Positions 36,210 through 54,856 of a stretch of DNA of 64,000 bases are shown one piece after another. Every line of letters starts with the position of its first letter. The first letter of the stretch is position 1. Under the pieces are notes generated by a model. That model worked only from the letters and a program-made list of their open reading frames with translations, searched no databases and was not told the origin of the DNA. The stretch is from Alloalcanivorax mobilis (lineage in GTDB: Bacteria > Pseudomonadota > Gammaproteobacteria > Pseudomonadales > Alcanivoracaceae): positions 51,334-115,333 of the forward strand of contig NZ_NMQZ01000017.1 of the NCBI RefSeq assembly GCF_002864685.1, given 5' to 3'. A program made the position numbers and the translations under genes.

Positions 36210-37484
36210 ATGTCCGAGGATTTAAAAAAGGCGGCCCTGGAATATCACGCCAAACCGCGCCCGGGGAAGATCAGCGTCGAGGTGACCAAGCCGGCCAAGA
36301 CCAGCCGCGACCTCAGCCTGGCCTACAGCCCCGGCGTAGCGGAACCCGTGCGTGAGATCGCGCGGGAGCCGGAACTGGCCTATCGGTTCACCTCCAAGGG
36401 CAACCTGGTGGCGGTGATCAGCGATGGCTCGGCGATTCTCGGTCTGGGTAATCTGGGGGCGCTGGCCTCCAAGCCGGTGATGGAAGGCAAGGGCATTCTG
36501 TTCAAGCTGTTCGCCGGCATCGATGTGTTCGATATCGAAGTGGACGCGGAAGACCCGCAGGCCTTTATCGATACCGTGATGCGCATTCATCGCACCTTCG
36601 GGGGCATCAACCTGGAAGACATCTGCGCGCCGGAATGCTTCGAGATCGAACGGGTGCTTAAAGAGCAGTGCGACGTGCCGGTGTTTCACGATGACCAGCA
36701 CGGCACCGCCATCGTGGTGTGCGCCGGGCTGATCAACGCGCTGGAAATCCAGAACAAAAGCATCCAGGACATCCGCGTGGTGTGCCTGGGCGCCGGTGCC
36801 GCCGGGGTGGCCTCGGTGCGTCTGCTGATCGAGATGGGCGCGCGCAAGGAGAACATCCTGGTGCTGGACCGCAAGGGCGTGATCCACAGCCGCCGCGATG
36901 ATCTCAACCAGTACAAGGCGGCGCTCGCCAACGACACCGACAAGCGCACCCTGGACGACGCCATTGACGGCGCCGACGTGTTCATCGGTGTGTCCGGCCC
37001 GGACATGCTGACCCAGGAGATGGTCAAGAAGATGGCGGATAAGCCGATCATTTTCGCGCTCGCCAACCCGGACCCGGAGATTCGCCCCGAGGCCGCCAAG
37101 GAAGTGCGCTCCGACGCCATCATCGCGACTGGCCGCTCGGACTACCCGAACCAGGTCAATAACGTGCTGTGCTTCCCGTACATGTTCCGCGGCGCGCTGG
37201 ATGTGCGTTCCACTTCGATCAACGAAGAAATGAAGATCGCCGCGGTGCACGCGATCGCCGAACTGGTGCGCGAGGCCCCGCCCAAGGAAGTGCTGGACGC
37301 CTACGGCGGCGGCGCGCTGACCTTTGGCCGCGAATACATCATTCCCAAGCCCAATGATCCGCGCCTGCTGGGTCGGGTGTCCGCCGCGGTGGCGGAAGCC
37401 GCGGTCAACTCCGGCGTGGCCCGCAAGGGTTACCCGAGCCACTACCCGCTTAAGTCGCTGGATGAGATTTTTCCGGAGCTTTAG
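36210..37484 (+). CDS. maeB: Malic enzyme (short form, without phosphotransacetylase domain)
   Basis: 424 residues. Oxidative decarboxylation of malate to pyruvate with NAD(P) reduction. Malic N-domain with [16 protein letters not shown] and [26 protein letters not shown]; divalent-metal region [15 protein letters not shown] and [12 protein letters not shown](P) loop [24 protein letters not shown]. The C-terminus ends after [13 protein letters not shown], so the phosphotransacetylase-like domain of E. coli MaeB is absent. ATG at 36210 after GGGAGCGGAGAG. Sits between rpmE and PBP1A as in Pseudomonas. Cassette J follows 9 bp after the stop codon. Confidence 0.93.
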   Translation: MSEDLKKAALEYHAKPRPGKISVEVTKPAKTSRDLSLAYSPGVAEPVREIAREPELAYRFTSKGNLVAVISDGSAILGLGNLGALASKPVMEGKGILFKLFAGIDVFDIEVDAEDPQAFIDTVMRIHRTFGGINLEDICAPECFEIERVLKEQCDVPVFHDDQHGTAIVVCAGLINALEIQNKSIQDIRVVCLGAGAAGVASVRLLIEMGARKENILVLDRKGVIHSRRDDLNQYKAALANDTDKRTLDDAIDGADVFIGVSGPDMLTQEMVKKMADKPIIFALANPDPEIRPEAAKEVRSDAIIATGRSDYPNQVNNVLCFPYMFRGALDVRSTSINEEMKIAAVHAIAELVREAPPKEVLDAYGGGALTFGREYIIPKPNDPRLLGRVSAAVAEAAVNSGVARKGYPSHYPLKSLDEIFPEL

Positions 37485-37493
37485 CGCCGCGGC

Positions 37494-37688
37494 AGTTAAA
37501 AGTTAAAAGTTAAAACGCGAGGAGGGCCGTGCCGTGGGTGGGGCCCTCTTCGCGTTTTTGCGTTCGAACCGCTGAGACCGGGAGCAGTCTTTAAGGGGAT
37601 GGCTGGCCAAGAGCTGTATGCGCGGCGAGGGCGACGCTGTGGTATTGGCCGTCGCCGCGCTTTCAACTTTTAACTTGCAACTTTCAAC
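37494..37688. repeat. Heptad cassette J
   Basis: Left arm: AGTTAAA three times (37494-37514). Right arm: TTTCAAC, TTTTAAC, TTGCAAC, TTTCAAC (37661-37688), the reverse-complement unit type. The left arm starts 9 bp after the malic enzyme stop; the right arm ends 5 bp before the PBP1A stop (37694), so this cassette fills the gap between two convergent genes. The spacer carries an intrinsic terminator (37513-37559) and a second palindrome (GCGCGGCGA with TCGCCGCGC) instead of the GTGTTTCCTG core. Confidence 0.88.
37513..37559 (+). terminator. Intrinsic terminator of the malic enzyme gene
   Basis: AAACGCGAGGAGGGCC (37513-37528) pairs with GGCCCTCTTCGCGTTT (37542-37557) at 15 of 16 positions and is followed by further T residues. 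It starts inside the last AGTTAAA unit of cassette J. Confidence 0.8.
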
Positions 37689-37693
37689 TGCTT

Positions 37694-40231
37694 TTAAAAA
37701 ATCTGTTCCGGCGATTTGCCGCCGCTGTTGGGCGGTTCCAAGTCGGGTTCGTGGCCTTCGCGGAAGTATTCGAAAATCGCATTCGGGTTGTCGGGCCGGG
37801 CTTGCAGGCCGCTTTTCGGGTCGATGCGCACCGAGACGATGCCCTCGGGTTGCGGCCGTGGCTGATCCTGCACGCCTTTCAGCGCTTCGCCCATATAACC
37901 GATCCAGATCGGCAGTGCCGCGCGGCCGCCGTATTCGCCGTAGCCGAGGCTGGCGGGGCTGTCGAAGCCGACCCAGACGGTGGCCACCAGGGCCGGCGAG
38001 AAGCCAGAGAACCAGGCGTCCACCTGGTCGTTGGTGGTGCCGGTTTTGCCGGCCAGATCGTCGCGGGCCAACTTACTGGCCTCACGGCCGGTGCCGCGTT
38101 TGATCACATCCCGCATGATCGAATACATCAGCCAGGCCACGTCTGGCTCAATCACTCGGGGCGCCATGACCGGCGGCGGTTGCACCGGGCGGCCGTCGTC
38201 GTCGGTCTCGGGTTGAGTGTTGGTGGTGTCATCCTGGTCGGCGATCACCGCGCAGGGGGCCTCGCATTGAATCACCTCAGGCGCCTTCCACAGCACTTCC
38301 CCATGCTTGCCTTCGATGCGCTCGATGAACCAGGGCTGCACCCGGTAGCCGCCATTGGCCAGCACCGCGTAGGCACCCGCCACTTCCAGAGGGGTCACCG
38401 AGGCGCTGCCCAGGGCCAGGGACAGGTCCCGCTGAAAACGCTCGGTGGGCAGGCCAAAGCGATCCAGGGTTTGCATGGTCTGGCCGATGCCCACCTGCCG
38501 GAGGATGCGGATGGAGACCAGGTTCAGCGAGCGATACAGTGCCTCGCGCAGGCGCGTGGGGCCATAAAAGCGGCTGCTGGCGCCGGTCGGCCGCCAGGCA
38601 CCGCCTTTAAGATTCTCGTTGTCGAACACCACCGGGGCATCGTTAATGATGGTTGCCGGGGTGAAGCCGTTTTCCAGGGCCGAGGTATAGATGAAGGGCT
38701 TGAACACCGAGCCGGCCTGACGCTGGCCCTGAATGGCGCGGTTGAACTTCGAGGCAAAGAAGCTGTAGCCGCCCTGCAGCGCCTGAATGGCGCCGGTCTG
38801 CGGGTCCACGGACACCAGCGCGGACTGCGCTTTCGGCAGTTGCGCCAGGCGCCAGCGGGTGTTCTCGCCGGAGCCGCTGGGGCGCAGATAAATGACGTCG
38901 CCGGGTTTAAGGACGTCGCCGGCGCGGCGCGGGGCATCGCCCACGTAACCTTTGCGCAGGGCCGGGCTGGCCCAGCTCAGGGCGCTCCAGTCGAGCACCG
39001 CGCGGTGGCCGTCGGCCAGCACGGTGGCGACTTCCCGTTCGCGCACGCCGGTGACAATGGCGGTGCGCAATGGGCCGTAGTCGGGCTGATCCTTGAAGGT
39101 GTCCACCCAGGTGCTCAGCGCCGGTTCGACGGTGTCGTCGCCGTCCGGTTGTTGCTGCTGGGCGAGTTCCGGCTCGGGCTTTTCGTTGTCGGGAGCCTGT
39201 TCGGTGTCGGTGCTTTGCGGCCAGCCCAGTTCGGGCAGGTCGTCAATGTCCACGTGGGCCAGTGGGCCCCGGTAGCCATGCCGCTCGTCGTAGGCATGCA
39301 GGCCGTCGCGCAGGGCGGTAACGGCGGCATTCTGGCGTTCGCTGTCCAGGGTGGTGTAGATGCTCACGCCGTCGGTATAGACATCCTTGTCCACCAGTTT
39401 GGTGGCGGCCAGGCGGGCCATTTCGCCGATATAGGCACCTTCCACTTCCGGTTGCGAGGCGTGGTAGCGCGCCGAGGGCGTGCTGGCGATGGCCTGTTCC
39501 ATCCGCGCCTCATCGATGGAGCCGGTCTCCATCATGCGATGCAGAATCCAGTTGCGCCGTTGCAGGGCACGTTGCGGATTGGTGATCGGATTGTAGGCCG
39601 AGGGCGCCTTGGGCAGGCCGGCGATCATCGCCCACTGGGGCAGGCTCAGCTCGCTCAGCGACTTGCCGTAGTAAACGCGGGCGGCGGCCTCGGCGCCGTA
39701 GGCGCGATGGCCCAGATAGATCTTGTTCAGATACAGCTCGAGGATCTGCTCTTTGGTCAGAATGCGCTCAATCTGGATCGCCAGCACGATCTCGTTGAAT
39801 TTGCGCAGGAAGCGCTGATCCCGGGTGAGGAAGAAGTTGCGCGCCACCTGCATGGTGATGGTCGAGCCGCCGGAGCGGATGTCCTGGTAGCGCACCAGCT
39901 CCACGGCGGCGCGCAGCAGGCCCTTGGGGTCGACGCCCGGGTGCTCGAAGAAGTGCTCGTCCTCGGCGGCCAGCACCGCCTGCACGAACAGCGGCGGGAT
40001 CTGATCGTAGGTCAGTGGCTCGCGGCGCTTTTCGCCGTACTCGGCGATCAGTTTGCCGTCGTGGCTGTAGACGCGCAGGGGAATCTGATATTGCACCTCG
40101 CGGATCTGGGTGGCGGCTGGCAGTTGTGGTGCCAAGTATAAATAGCAGCCGGCCAGTATCAACAAACCGCCGGCGCAACCGGCCAGGATCAGGAGGAACA
40201 GAGAGCGTATCCAGAGGACGGATGATTGCAT
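37694..40231 (-). CDS. mrcA: Penicillin-binding protein 1A (bifunctional)
   Basis: 845 residues. Start MQSSVLWIRS at 40231; one N-terminal membrane anchor (about 10-32). Glycosyltransferase domain with AAEDEHFFEHPGVDP, GGSTITMQVARNFFLTR and KEQILELYLNKIYLGHRAYG; transpeptidase domain with the SxxK-type active site in QAGSVFKPFIYTSAL, then a KTGTTN motif near the C-terminus. An acidic, Gln/Glu-rich insertion sits between the domains. Polymerises and crosslinks peptidoglycan in the periplasm. Divergent from the pilMNOPQ operon across an AT-rich ~200-bp region, the standard arrangement. Confidence 0.95.
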   Translation of the reverse strand: MQSSVLWIRSLFLLILAGCAGGLLILAGCYLYLAPQLPAATQIREVQYQIPLRVYSHDGKLIAEYGEKRREPLTYDQIPPLFVQAVLAAEDEHFFEHPGVDPKGLLRAAVELVRYQDIRSGGSTITMQVARNFFLTRDQRFLRKFNEIVLAIQIERILTKEQILELYLNKIYLGHRAYGAEAAARVYYGKSLSELSLPQWAMIAGLPKAPSAYNPITNPQRALQRRNWILHRMMETGSIDEARMEQAIASTPSARYHASQPEVEGAYIGEMARLAATKLVDKDVYTDGVSIYTTLDSERQNAAVTALRDGLHAYDERHGYRGPLAHVDIDDLPELGWPQSTDTEQAPDNEKPEPELAQQQQPDGDDTVEPALSTWVDTFKDQPDYGPLRTAIVTGVREREVATVLADGHRAVLDWSALSWASPALRKGYVGDAPRRAGDVLKPGDVIYLRPSGSGENTRWRLAQLPKAQSALVSVDPQTGAIQALQGGYSFFASKFNRAIQGQRQAGSVFKPFIYTSALENGFTPATIINDAPVVFDNENLKGGAWRPTGASSRFYGPTRLREALYRSLNLVSIRILRQVGIGQTMQTLDRFGLPTERFQRDLSLALGSASVTPLEVAGAYAVLANGGYRVQPWFIERIEGKHGEVLWKAPEVIQCEAPCAVIADQDDTTNTQPETDDDGRPVQPPPVMAPRVIEPDVAWLMYSIMRDVIKRGTGREASKLARDDLAGKTGTTNDQVDAWFSGFSPALVATVWVGFDSPASLGYGEYGGRAALPIWIGYMGEALKGVQDQPRPQPEGIVSVRIDPKSGLQARPDNPNAIFEYFREGHEPDLEPPNSGGKSPEQIF

Positions 40232-40363
40232 ATTGTTGCAACTGAGGTAGAGATCAGAAGAAAGGGCTAGCAGACCCGTGAAGCACGTCATTATACGGCG
40301 GAAAGGTTGTTGTGATCTAATAACCTTTCTGTTAATACTAACTTCTCAAGTGATTCAGCATAA

Positions 40364-42065
<1,702 letters not shown>

Positions 42066-42069
<4 letters not shown>

Positions 42070-42773
42070 AAGCCTCCGATCTGAAAAATCTGGACGTGCG
42101 CGACCTGATCGATGAACTCAACAGCCTCGACTTCGAAAACGTGGGAGGCTGGCCAACGCCGGTGAAAATCGGCGCCGCCATTCTGGTGTTCGCGGGTGTA
42201 TTGGCGCTGGGTTACTTTCTCAGTATCAAAGATCTGAACGCACGCCACGATCGTCTGCAGCGCGAGGAGCAGACGCAGCTTTCCAGCTTCGAAAACAAGG
42301 CCTTTAAGGCCCACAACCTGGAACAGTACCGGCAGCAGCTGGCGGAGATGGAAGAGAACTTCGAAACCCTGAAAAGCCAGTTGCCGAAGGACACCGAAGT
42401 GCCCGGTCTTCTTGAGGACATCACCCACACCGGCTTGAGCAGCGGGCTGGAATTCGAAACCATCGCGTTGAAGGACGAGATCGAGAAGGAATTCTACGCC
42501 GAGCTGCCGATCGACATTCGCGTCACCGGGGATTACCACGCCTTTGGTGCGTTCGTGTCCGGGGTGGCGGCGTTGCCGCGCATCGTTACGCTGCACGATT
42601 TCAGTATCGCGCCGGTCAAGCAGGGTAAGGGGGAGGCCGCCGGCGGGTTGCTCAACCTGGTGATTACCGCCAAGACCTACCGCTATGCGGGTGGCGACGA
42701 GGACACCGGGCCGGCCGGCAAAGGAAAGAAGGGCAAGAACGCCAAGAGCAAGAAAAAAGGCGGCCGGTCCTGA
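42066..42773 (+). CDS. pilO: Type IV pilus assembly protein PilO
   Basis: 235 residues. Cytoplasmic tail, a membrane helix (about 36-54, KIGAAILVFAGVLALGYFL), coiled coil to ~105, and a ferredoxin-like domain with LLEDITHTGLSSGLEFETI. The C-terminal ~30 residues are Lys/Gly-rich (KGKKGKNAKSKKKGG), an unusual basic tail. Partner of PilN and PilP. Confidence 0.94.
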
Positions 42774-42784
42774 GGGGATAAAAC

Positions 42785-43345
42785 ATGAGTGGACGACATT
42801 CCATGGCAGGCTCTATGAGACGCCCGATGGCGCGCTGGCTGATGCTGCTGGCTGCTTCGTCGTTGTTGATCGGTTGCGGTTCGGGGGCGGATCTGGGCTC
42901 GCTGGACGCCCGCCTGCAAGAGATCAAGGCACGGCCACGCGGGCGCATCGAGCCACCGCCGGAGTTCAAGCCGATCGCCACCTACACCTATTCGGCGCAC
43001 AAGCTGCGCGCGCCGTTTACGCCGCCGATGGATGAAAAGCTGCTGGCGGTGCCGGATGGCCGCCATGTGGAACCGGATCGCAGCCGGCCCCAGGAGTACC
43101 TGGAGCGGTTCAGCCTGGATGCGCTGAACATGGTGGGCACCATCACCAAGCCCGGCCATCCGTTGGAGGCCCTGGTGGCGGACCCCACTGGAGCGGTGAC
43201 CCGGGTGCGCACGGGCAGCCATATGGGGAAAAATTTCGGGCGTGTGGTGAGCGTGTCCGACGATCAGGTTTCTCTGATCGAGATTGTTCCGGATGGACAG
43301 GATGGCTGGGTGGAACGTTCCCGAAACGTCACGCTTGCTGAATAA
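42785..43345 (+). CDS. pilP: Type IV pilus assembly lipoprotein PilP
   Basis: 186 residues. Lipobox LLIGC with Cys at ~31; then the disordered PilN/O-binding stretch and the beta-sandwich domain (EYLERFSLDALNMVGTI, ALVADPTGAVTRVRTGSHMGKNFGRV) typical of PilP. Links the inner-membrane PilMNO complex to the secretin PilQ. ATG at 42785 after GAGGGGAT; later in-frame Met codons are possible starts. Confidence 0.94.
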   Translation: MSGRHSMAGSMRRPMARWLMLLAASSLLIGCGSGADLGSLDARLQEIKARPRGRIEPPPEFKPIATYTYSAHKLRAPFTPPMDEKLLAVPDGRHVEPDRSRPQEYLERFSLDALNMVGTITKPGHPLEALVADPTGAVTRVRTGSHMGKNFGRVVSVSDDQVSLIEIVPDGQDGWVERSRNVTLAE

Positions 43346-43366
43346 ATGCTGCTGGGGATGCCAGTT

Positions 43367-45526
43367 ATGATTACCTTTACATCAGATAAAACAAGGACAG
43401 CCTCCCGGCGCTGGATTGCCGCCTTGGTGGCGGTGGCGGGGTTGGCCCTGGCGGCCACCGGCACGGCGGCCACCATTACCGACCTGAACGCCAATACCCT
43501 GCCCGGCGATGGCATGCAGGTGCGCGTCGCCTTCGAGGGGCCGGCGCCGCAGGTCAAGGGTTACAGCATCGAGAAGCCGGCGCGTATCGCCCTGGATCTG
43601 CTCGACACCGACAGCCGGCTGAAGATCAAACAGCATAATCTGGGCTCCGGCAATGCCCGCAGCGTGACCGTGGTGGAGGCCAAAAAGCGCACCCGGCTGA
43701 TTTTCAATCTGGAACAACTGACCGGCTACGATACCGAGGTGGAAGGCCAGGAGTTGGTGATCACCCTGGGCCGCGACAGCCGGCCGCCGGCCATCGACGC
43801 CGCCAGCCAGGCCGGCGCGCCGCTGCGCCCGGAAGATGCCTCGATCCGTGATCTGGATTTCCGTCGTGGCGGCGACGGCGAAGGCCGCGTGGTGTTTCAG
43901 CTCTCCAAACCTTCGATCCCGGTGGACGTGCGTGAGGAGGGCGGTCGCATCGTGGCGCGCTTCGTTGGCGCCGGCATCGCCGATCGGCTGGTGCGCCGCC
44001 TGGACGTCACCGATTTCGCCACCCCGGTACGGTTTATCGACACCAAGGTCAGCGACGGCAGCACCGTGGTCACCATCGAGCCGGACGGTAACTGGGATTA
44101 CCTCGCTTATCAGGCCGACAACGAGTTCAGCATTAACATCAAGCCTATGACCCGCGCCGAGGAACAGAGCCAGCGCCGCGACGCGTTCAAGTACACCGGT
44201 GAAAAGCTGTCGCTGAACTTCCAGGACATCGAAGTACGCTCGGTGCTGCAGTTGATCGCCGATTTCACCAATCTCAATCTGGTGGCCTCGGACACGGTCA
44301 CCGGCAAGATCACCCTGCGGCTGCAGAGCGTGCCGTGGGACCAGGCTCTGGAGCTGATTCTGAAAACCAAGGGCCTGGACAAGCGCCAGGTGGGCAACGT
44401 GCTGTTGGTGGCGCCGGCGGAAGAAATCGCCGCCCGTGAGGAGCAGGAACTGAAAAGCCAGCGGCAAATGGCGTCGCTGGCGCCGCTGCGCACCGAGTAT
44501 CTGAGCATCAATTACGCCCGCGCCGAAAACCTGCAGGCCCTGATCACCAAGAAAGGCGGCGAAGACCGTTCGCTGCTCAGTGAGCGTGGCTCGGTGTCGG
44601 TGGACCAGCGCACCAATACGCTGATCGTTCAGGATACCGCCGCCAAGCTGCAGGAAATCAAGGACCTGATTCAGCGGCTCGACGTGCCGGTGCAGCAGGT
44701 GCTGATCGAAGCGCGGGTGGTGGTCGCCAGCACCGACGTGTCCGATGAATTCGGCGTGCGCTGGGGCGGGCTGGGCTACAACGGCAGCAGCCTGGCCAAC
44801 GATGGCCAATCGTTCGCGGTGGGCGGCCGGCTGACCTCGTTGCGCGAGCTGCATTACGCCAACATCGACCGGGACGATGACGGCAGTCTCGGCGAGATGG
44901 AAGAATTCGACGAGGAAGAAAACAACGATCTGATCGTGGACATGGGCGTGTCGGCGGCCGAGGCCACCCGCTTCGCGATCGGGTTCACCTCGCTGGATTC
45001 CGGGCTGATCGAACTGGAGCTGTCGGCTCTGGAAGCGGAAGGCCACGGCGAACTGGTGGCCACGCCGAAAGTGCTGACCGCCGACCAGCAGCCGGCGGTA
45101 ATCGCCTCCGGTCAGCAGGTGCCGTTTAACGTGGCCACGTCATCCGGGGCGACGGCGGTGGAATTCATCGAAGCCGAACTGCGCCTGGAGGTGACGCCGC
45201 AGGTCACCCCGGAGGGCGATGTGATCATGCAGCTCAAGGTCAACAACGACTCCCTCGGCACCATGGTGGGCAGCGGCGAGAACGCCGCCCCCACGGTCAA
45301 CACCAACCGGGTGGAGACGTCGGTGCTGGTGAATGATGGCGAGACCGTGGTTTTGGGCGGCATTTTTCAGCAACAACAGCTAAACTCGGTCACCAAGACC
45401 CCATTCCTGGGTGACATTCCCTGGCTGGGGGCCCTGTTCCGCAAAAAGGTGAACCGTGATAACAAGCAAGAGCTGCTGATCTTTATCACGCCTCGCCTGG
45501 TGAAAGACACAATGGCTAATCGGTGA
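43367..45526 (+). CDS. pilQ: Type IV pilus secretin PilQ
   Basis: 719 residues from ATG 43367, preceded by GGGGAT; an earlier ATG at 43346 directly after the pilP stop has no visible ribosome-binding site. Signal peptide ([19 protein letters not shown]), two AMIN domains (about 30-250), an N0/STN domain ([22 protein letters not shown]), an N1/KH domain and the C-terminal secretin domain ([39 protein letters not shown]). Forms the outer-membrane pore for the pilus. Overlaps aroK by 4 bp. Confidence 0.95.
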   Translation: MITFTSDKTRTASRRWIAALVAVAGLALAATGTAATITDLNANTLPGDGMQVRVAFEGPAPQVKGYSIEKPARIALDLLDTDSRLKIKQHNLGSGNARSVTVVEAKKRTRLIFNLEQLTGYDTEVEGQELVITLGRDSRPPAIDAASQAGAPLRPEDASIRDLDFRRGGDGEGRVVFQLSKPSIPVDVREEGGRIVARFVGAGIADRLVRRLDVTDFATPVRFIDTKVSDGSTVVTIEPDGNWDYLAYQADNEFSINIKPMTRAEEQSQRRDAFKYTGEKLSLNFQDIEVRSVLQLIADFTNLNLVASDTVTGKITLRLQSVPWDQALELILKTKGLDKRQVGNVLLVAPAEEIAAREEQELKSQRQMASLAPLRTEYLSINYARAENLQALITKKGGEDRSLLSERGSVSVDQRTNTLIVQDTAAKLQEIKDLIQRLDVPVQQVLIEARVVVASTDVSDEFGVRWGGLGYNGSSLANDGQSFAVGGRLTSLRELHYANIDRDDDGSLGEMEEFDEEENNDLIVDMGVSAAEATRFAIGFTSLDSGLIELELSALEAEGHGELVATPKVLTADQQPAVIASGQQVPFNVATSSGATAVEFIEAELRLEVTPQVTPEGDVIMQLKVNNDSLGTMVGSGENAAPTVNTNRVETSVLVNDGETVVLGGIFQQQQLNSVTKTPFLGDIPWLGALFRKKVNRDNKQELLIFITPRLVKDTMANR

Positions 45527-46053
45527 TCGAAAAGGACTCTCCGTCACTCTTTCTGGTTGGGCCCATGGGGGCGGGCAAAAGCACCCTGGGCCGACATCTT
45601 GCTCATCTGCTGGGCCGTCCATTCTACGATTCCGACCGGGTGATCGAAGAAAAGACCGGCGCGGATATCCCCTGGATCTTCGATATGGAAGGCGAGCAGG
45701 GGTTTCGCCGCCGCGAGCGCGAGGTGATTGACGAACTGACCGCCTTGCCGGGCATCGTGCTGGCCACCGGCGGCGGCGCGGTCACCAGCGAGGAGAATCG
45801 ACGCTATCTGCATGAGCGCGGTTGCGTGATCTACCTGTGGACGCCGGTGGACGTGCAATTGGCGCGCACCCGCAATGATCGTAACCGCCCCCTGTTACAG
45901 ACCGACGACCCCCAGGCGCGTCTGGAAGCGCTGTTCGCCGAGCGCGATGCGCTGTACCGGGAAGTGGCCCACGTGGTGGTCTCCACCGCCGCCGGCAACC
46001 TCAAGAAGGTCTGTGATCAGGTGCTTGGTTGTCTGGACGCCCACGGCGGCTGA
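45523..46053 (+). CDS. aroK: Shikimate kinase
   Basis: 176 residues. P-loop GPMGAGKST (13-21), DSD (shikimate binding), [11 protein letters not shown] and the LID region RNDRNRPLL are all diagnostic. Phosphorylates shikimate in aromatic amino-acid synthesis. GTG start at 45523 overlaps the pilQ stop (GTGA). The pilQ-aroK-aroB order is conserved in gammaproteobacteria. Confidence 0.96.
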   Translation: MIEKDSPSLFLVGPMGAGKSTLGRHLAHLLGRPFYDSDRVIEEKTGADIPWIFDMEGEQGFRRREREVIDELTALPGIVLATGGGAVTSEENRRYLHERGCVIYLWTPVDVQLARTRNDRNRPLLQTDDPQARLEALFAERDALYREVAHVVVSTAAGNLKKVCDQVLGCLDAHGG

Positions 46054-46142
46054 TAATGCTCCCATCTTCGGATCTGGCGCGGGCGTCGCGCGCCCCTCTC
46101 ACGGTGCGCCGGGTACCGGTCTGAAAAACGGCGGAGTCGTCT

Positions 46143-47237
46143 ATGAATCAACCCGAGGTGCTGCGGCTGGACGTGGCGCTGGCGGAGCGCAGCTACCCGA
46201 TCCACATCGCGCCGGGGCTGCTCGACCAGGCACTGATCCGCGAGCACGTTCGTGGCAATCAGGTGATGGTGGTCAGCAACGAAACCATCGCCCCGCTCTA
46301 TCTTGAGCGCGTGACCGCCGGGCTGGCGGACCTGCAATGCGACACCCTGGTGCTGCCCGATGGCGAGGCCCACAAGACCCTGGCCACGCTGGAGCGTATT
46401 TTTGATGCCCTGATGACCCGGCGCCACTCGCGCACCACCACGCTGGTGGCGCTGGGTGGCGGCGTGGTGGGCGACATGGTCGGATTCGCCGCCGCCTGTT
46501 ATCAGCGCGGCGTGGATTTTATCCAGGTGCCGACCACTCTTCTGGCGCAGGTGGATTCCTCGGTGGGCGGCAAGACCGCCGTCAATCACCCGCGCGGCAA
46601 GAACATGATCGGTGCTTTTCACCAGCCGCGCGCGGTGATCATCGATACCGCCGTGCTCGCCACCCTGCCCGAGCGTGAGTTCGCCGCCGGCATGGCCGAG
46701 GTGATCAAATACGGTCTGATCCGCGATCCGGCCTTTCTGGACTGGTTGCAACAGCAACAACCGGCCCTGGAGGCACGCCAGCCGGCGGCGCTGTCGGAGG
46801 CAATTCTGCGCAGTTGTCGCAATAAGGCCGAGGTGGTCGCCGCCGACGAAACCGAGCAAGGCAACCGGGCGCTGCTCAACCTGGGGCACACCTTCGGCCA
46901 CGCCATGGAAACCTTTACCCACTACCGGGACTGGCTGCACGGCGAGGCGGTGGCCGCGGGCATGGTGATGGCGGCGCATTTGTCCGCCGGCCAGGGCTGG
47001 CTGGAGGCCGCCGACGTGGAGCGGGTCAGGGCGGCGCTGGCGGCCTGGAAGCTGCCGGTCACGGCGCCGCGCGGCATGGCGGTCGAAGATTTTGAAGAAC
47101 TGATGGCGCTGGACAAAAAAGTCCAAAACGGACGGCTGCGGCTGGTGTTGCTGAAACAAATCGGCAATGCCCTGGTCACAGCCGAATACGATCCCAACGC
47201 ATTGATGCGAACGCTCGAGGCCTTTTGTGAGAGATGA
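46143..47237 (+). CDS. aroB: 3-dehydroquinate synthase
   Basis: 364 residues. NAD-binding [50 protein letters not shown] region, [17 protein letters not shown] and the zinc-binding His in [12 protein letters not shown] and HGEAVAAGM are canonical. Converts DAHP to 3-dehydroquinate, the second step of the shikimate pathway. Lies 89 bp after aroK and overlaps damX by 11 bp. Confidence 0.96.
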   Translation: MNQPEVLRLDVALAERSYPIHIAPGLLDQALIREHVRGNQVMVVSNETIAPLYLERVTAGLADLQCDTLVLPDGEAHKTLATLERIFDALMTRRHSRTTTLVALGGGVVGDMVGFAAACYQRGVDFIQVPTTLLAQVDSSVGGKTAVNHPRGKNMIGAFHQPRAVIIDTAVLATLPEREFAAGMAEVIKYGLIRDPAFLDWLQQQQPALEARQPAALSEAILRSCRNKAEVVAADETEQGNRALLNLGHTFGHAMETFTHYRDWLHGEAVAAGMVMAAHLSAGQGWLEAADVERVRAALAAWKLPVTAPRGMAVEDFEELMALDKKVQNGRLRLVLLKQIGNALVTAEYDPNALMRTLEAFCER

Positions 47238-48591
47238 GGATTTTTTCTACGAAGGCGCTGAACGCGGCGACCTTCTCGACGCCCTGAACGGCCACGCCCA
47301 CGAAGGCGCCACCACGGTGCTGGAGGGCGACACCGGCAGCGGTGTTTCCACTCTGCTGGGCATGTTGGCCATGTCCCTGGTCAGCGATTTCGAGCTGATT
47401 CGCCTGGACGGCGCCGAGGCGCTGGACGCCAATGCGGTGGTGGACGCCATGCTCGGGCATTTCGGCATTGAGCGCACCGATCTGGCGGAGACCCTGAAGC
47501 AGACGCTGGCGCACAACCGCTTGATGATCGTGGTGGACAACGCCGAGCAACTGGAAAGCGCCGCATTGACCACCATGGCCTCGTTGAAACAGAAGCTCGG
47601 CCAGCGGCTCGCCTATGTGTTTGGCGGCGTGCCGGGCACCAGCGAAAAGGTGCGCGCGGCCGGGCTGACGGTGGCGGACACCCTGGTATTGCCCTCTTTG
47701 GACGATGAGCAGGTGATCGCCTTTGTCGAGGAAGCGTTCGCCATTGATCTGGACGATGAACAGGCGGCGGAGCTGCGCGAGCGCAGCGACGGCCTGCCCG
47801 GGCCATTGCTGGGCCTGCTTGAGCACCACGAGTCGCGACCGCCGGCGGCGGCCACCACCGGCGGTCGGCGGCCGATTCCGCTGCGCCACGGCCTGGCGGT
47901 GGGGGCGCTGGTGCTGGTGGTGCTGGTGCTGTGGCTGGCCAGCGGTGGCGATGACGACGAGGCGCCGGCATCGAGCCGGGTGGTGGGATTGAAAGTACCG
48001 GCGCCTCCGGCCGCGCCCCCAGCCGACCCGGACGCGCAAGCCGAAGCCAAGCCGCAGCGCCCGGCGTTGATCAATTCTCCCGAGCAGAGCCGCCGCGCCC
48101 TGGCGGAATACGCCGATTCGGCCAAGGCCTTCGAGAAAGCCGAGAGCCGCCGTGAGCCGCCCGCGCAGGAGGCCGCTCCGGCCACCGATAAGCCGGCTCC
48201 GGCGTCGGCGGATCAACCCGCCGCCCGGCCGCAACCCGCTCAGACGCAGACGCCGGCTCCGGCGCCGGCCAGTAAGCCGGCGACGCCGGCCGCCGCCGCT
48301 TCCGATTATCGTCAGGCGGGCTGGCTGGCGGGCCGGGCCGACTCCGACTGGTTTCTGCAATTGATCGCCACCGGCCGGGAAGAGGGTGCGCGCGGCGTGC
48401 TTGACCAACTGCGGGGCGAGGGCGCCTACTATCGCACACGGCGTGGCGAAAAGACCGTCTACCTGGTGGTGGCGGGCCCTTACGCCAGCCGGGACGCGGC
48501 ACTGGCGGCCAGGGAGACGTTGCCCGACGCCTTGCGCAAAAGTGGCCCGTTCCCAAGGCCAATGGCGGATATACGCAAAGAGTTGCCCTGA
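47227..48591 (+). CDS. damX: SPOR-domain protein DamX-like
   Basis: 454 residues. GTG start at 47227, inside the end of aroB. Residues 1-200 are a divergent AAA/ExeA-like domain ([14 protein letters not shown] as P-loop remnant, [12 protein letters not shown] as Walker B-like). One membrane helix at about 219-239 ([19 protein letters not shown]), a Pro/Ala-rich periplasmic linker, and a C-terminal SPOR domain (about 370-450, [43 protein letters not shown]). Binds septal peptidoglycan in division. Position after aroB is the conserved place of damX. Confidence 0.9.
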   Translation: MRDEDFFYEGAERGDLLDALNGHAHEGATTVLEGDTGSGVSTLLGMLAMSLVSDFELIRLDGAEALDANAVVDAMLGHFGIERTDLAETLKQTLAHNRLMIVVDNAEQLESAALTTMASLKQKLGQRLAYVFGGVPGTSEKVRAAGLTVADTLVLPSLDDEQVIAFVEEAFAIDLDDEQAAELRERSDGLPGPLLGLLEHHESRPPAAATTGGRRPIPLRHGLAVGALVLVVLVLWLASGGDDDEAPASSRVVGLKVPAPPAAPPADPDAQAEAKPQRPALINSPEQSRRALAEYADSAKAFEKAESRREPPAQEAAPATDKPAPASADQPAARPQPAQTQTPAPAPASKPATPAAAASDYRQAGWLAGRADSDWFLQLIATGREEGARGVLDQLRGEGAYYRTRRGEKTVYLVVAGPYASRDAALAARETLPDALRKSGPFPRPMADIRKELP

Positions 48592-48680
48592 TTTCACTGC
48601 CGCGCGGCGCCAAACGCGGCCGCGGCGGAATGTCGGAGGAACCCACGGAAACCGGAGGCGGCGACGCTTTCGGTTCCCGT

Positions 48681-48709
48681 TTGTTCCCTATCCCCTCAAT
48701 GTGTAGAAT
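48681..48709 (+). promoter_or_regulatory. Putative sigma70 promoter of gltBD
   Basis: TTGTTC (48681-48686) and TAGAAT (48704-48709) with exactly 17 bp between, ~85 bp upstream of the gltB start. Confidence 0.6.
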
Positions 48710-48793
48710 GCATATCCCTTTTTTGCCGTCGCCGTTTTATTGGCGCCAGTTCCGCCTTCTGTAAGTCTCTGAATTTCAAGAGGATAGGTTTTG

Positions 48794-54693
<5,900 letters not shown>

Positions 54694-54701
54694 GAACGCC
54701 T

Positions 54702-54834
54702 GACGCCGGACGCTTGACGCCCGACGCTTTACAACAAACAGTGCCCAAAGGGTTGCGGCTCCGCAGAGGTTCTTTGCGGAGCCGCAATGCCATAAGAGAC
54801 GGGTTGGAGCGTCCGGCGTCAGGCGTCGGGCGTC
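54702..54834. repeat. Heptad cassette F with terminator-like hairpin
   Basis: Left arm: GACGC followed by CG, TT, CC, TT (54702-54729). Right arm (54807-54834) is the reverse complement of GACGCCC, GACGCCT, GACGCCG, GACGCTC. The spacer has a 13-bp perfect hairpin, TTGCGGCTCCGCA (54753-54765) with TGCGGAGCCGCAA (54775-54787), not the GTGTTTCCTG core. It lies between gltD and hemE, both on the plus strand. Confidence 0.88.
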
Positions 54835-54856
54835 CGGCCAGAAATCAGGAATGCCC

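Noticed and set aside
37751..40141. A 796-codon open frame antisense to PBP1A, and many similar long frames opposite other genes
   Set aside because: High GC content leaves the opposite strand open. The antisense translations show no domains, while the sense genes are complete and conserved.
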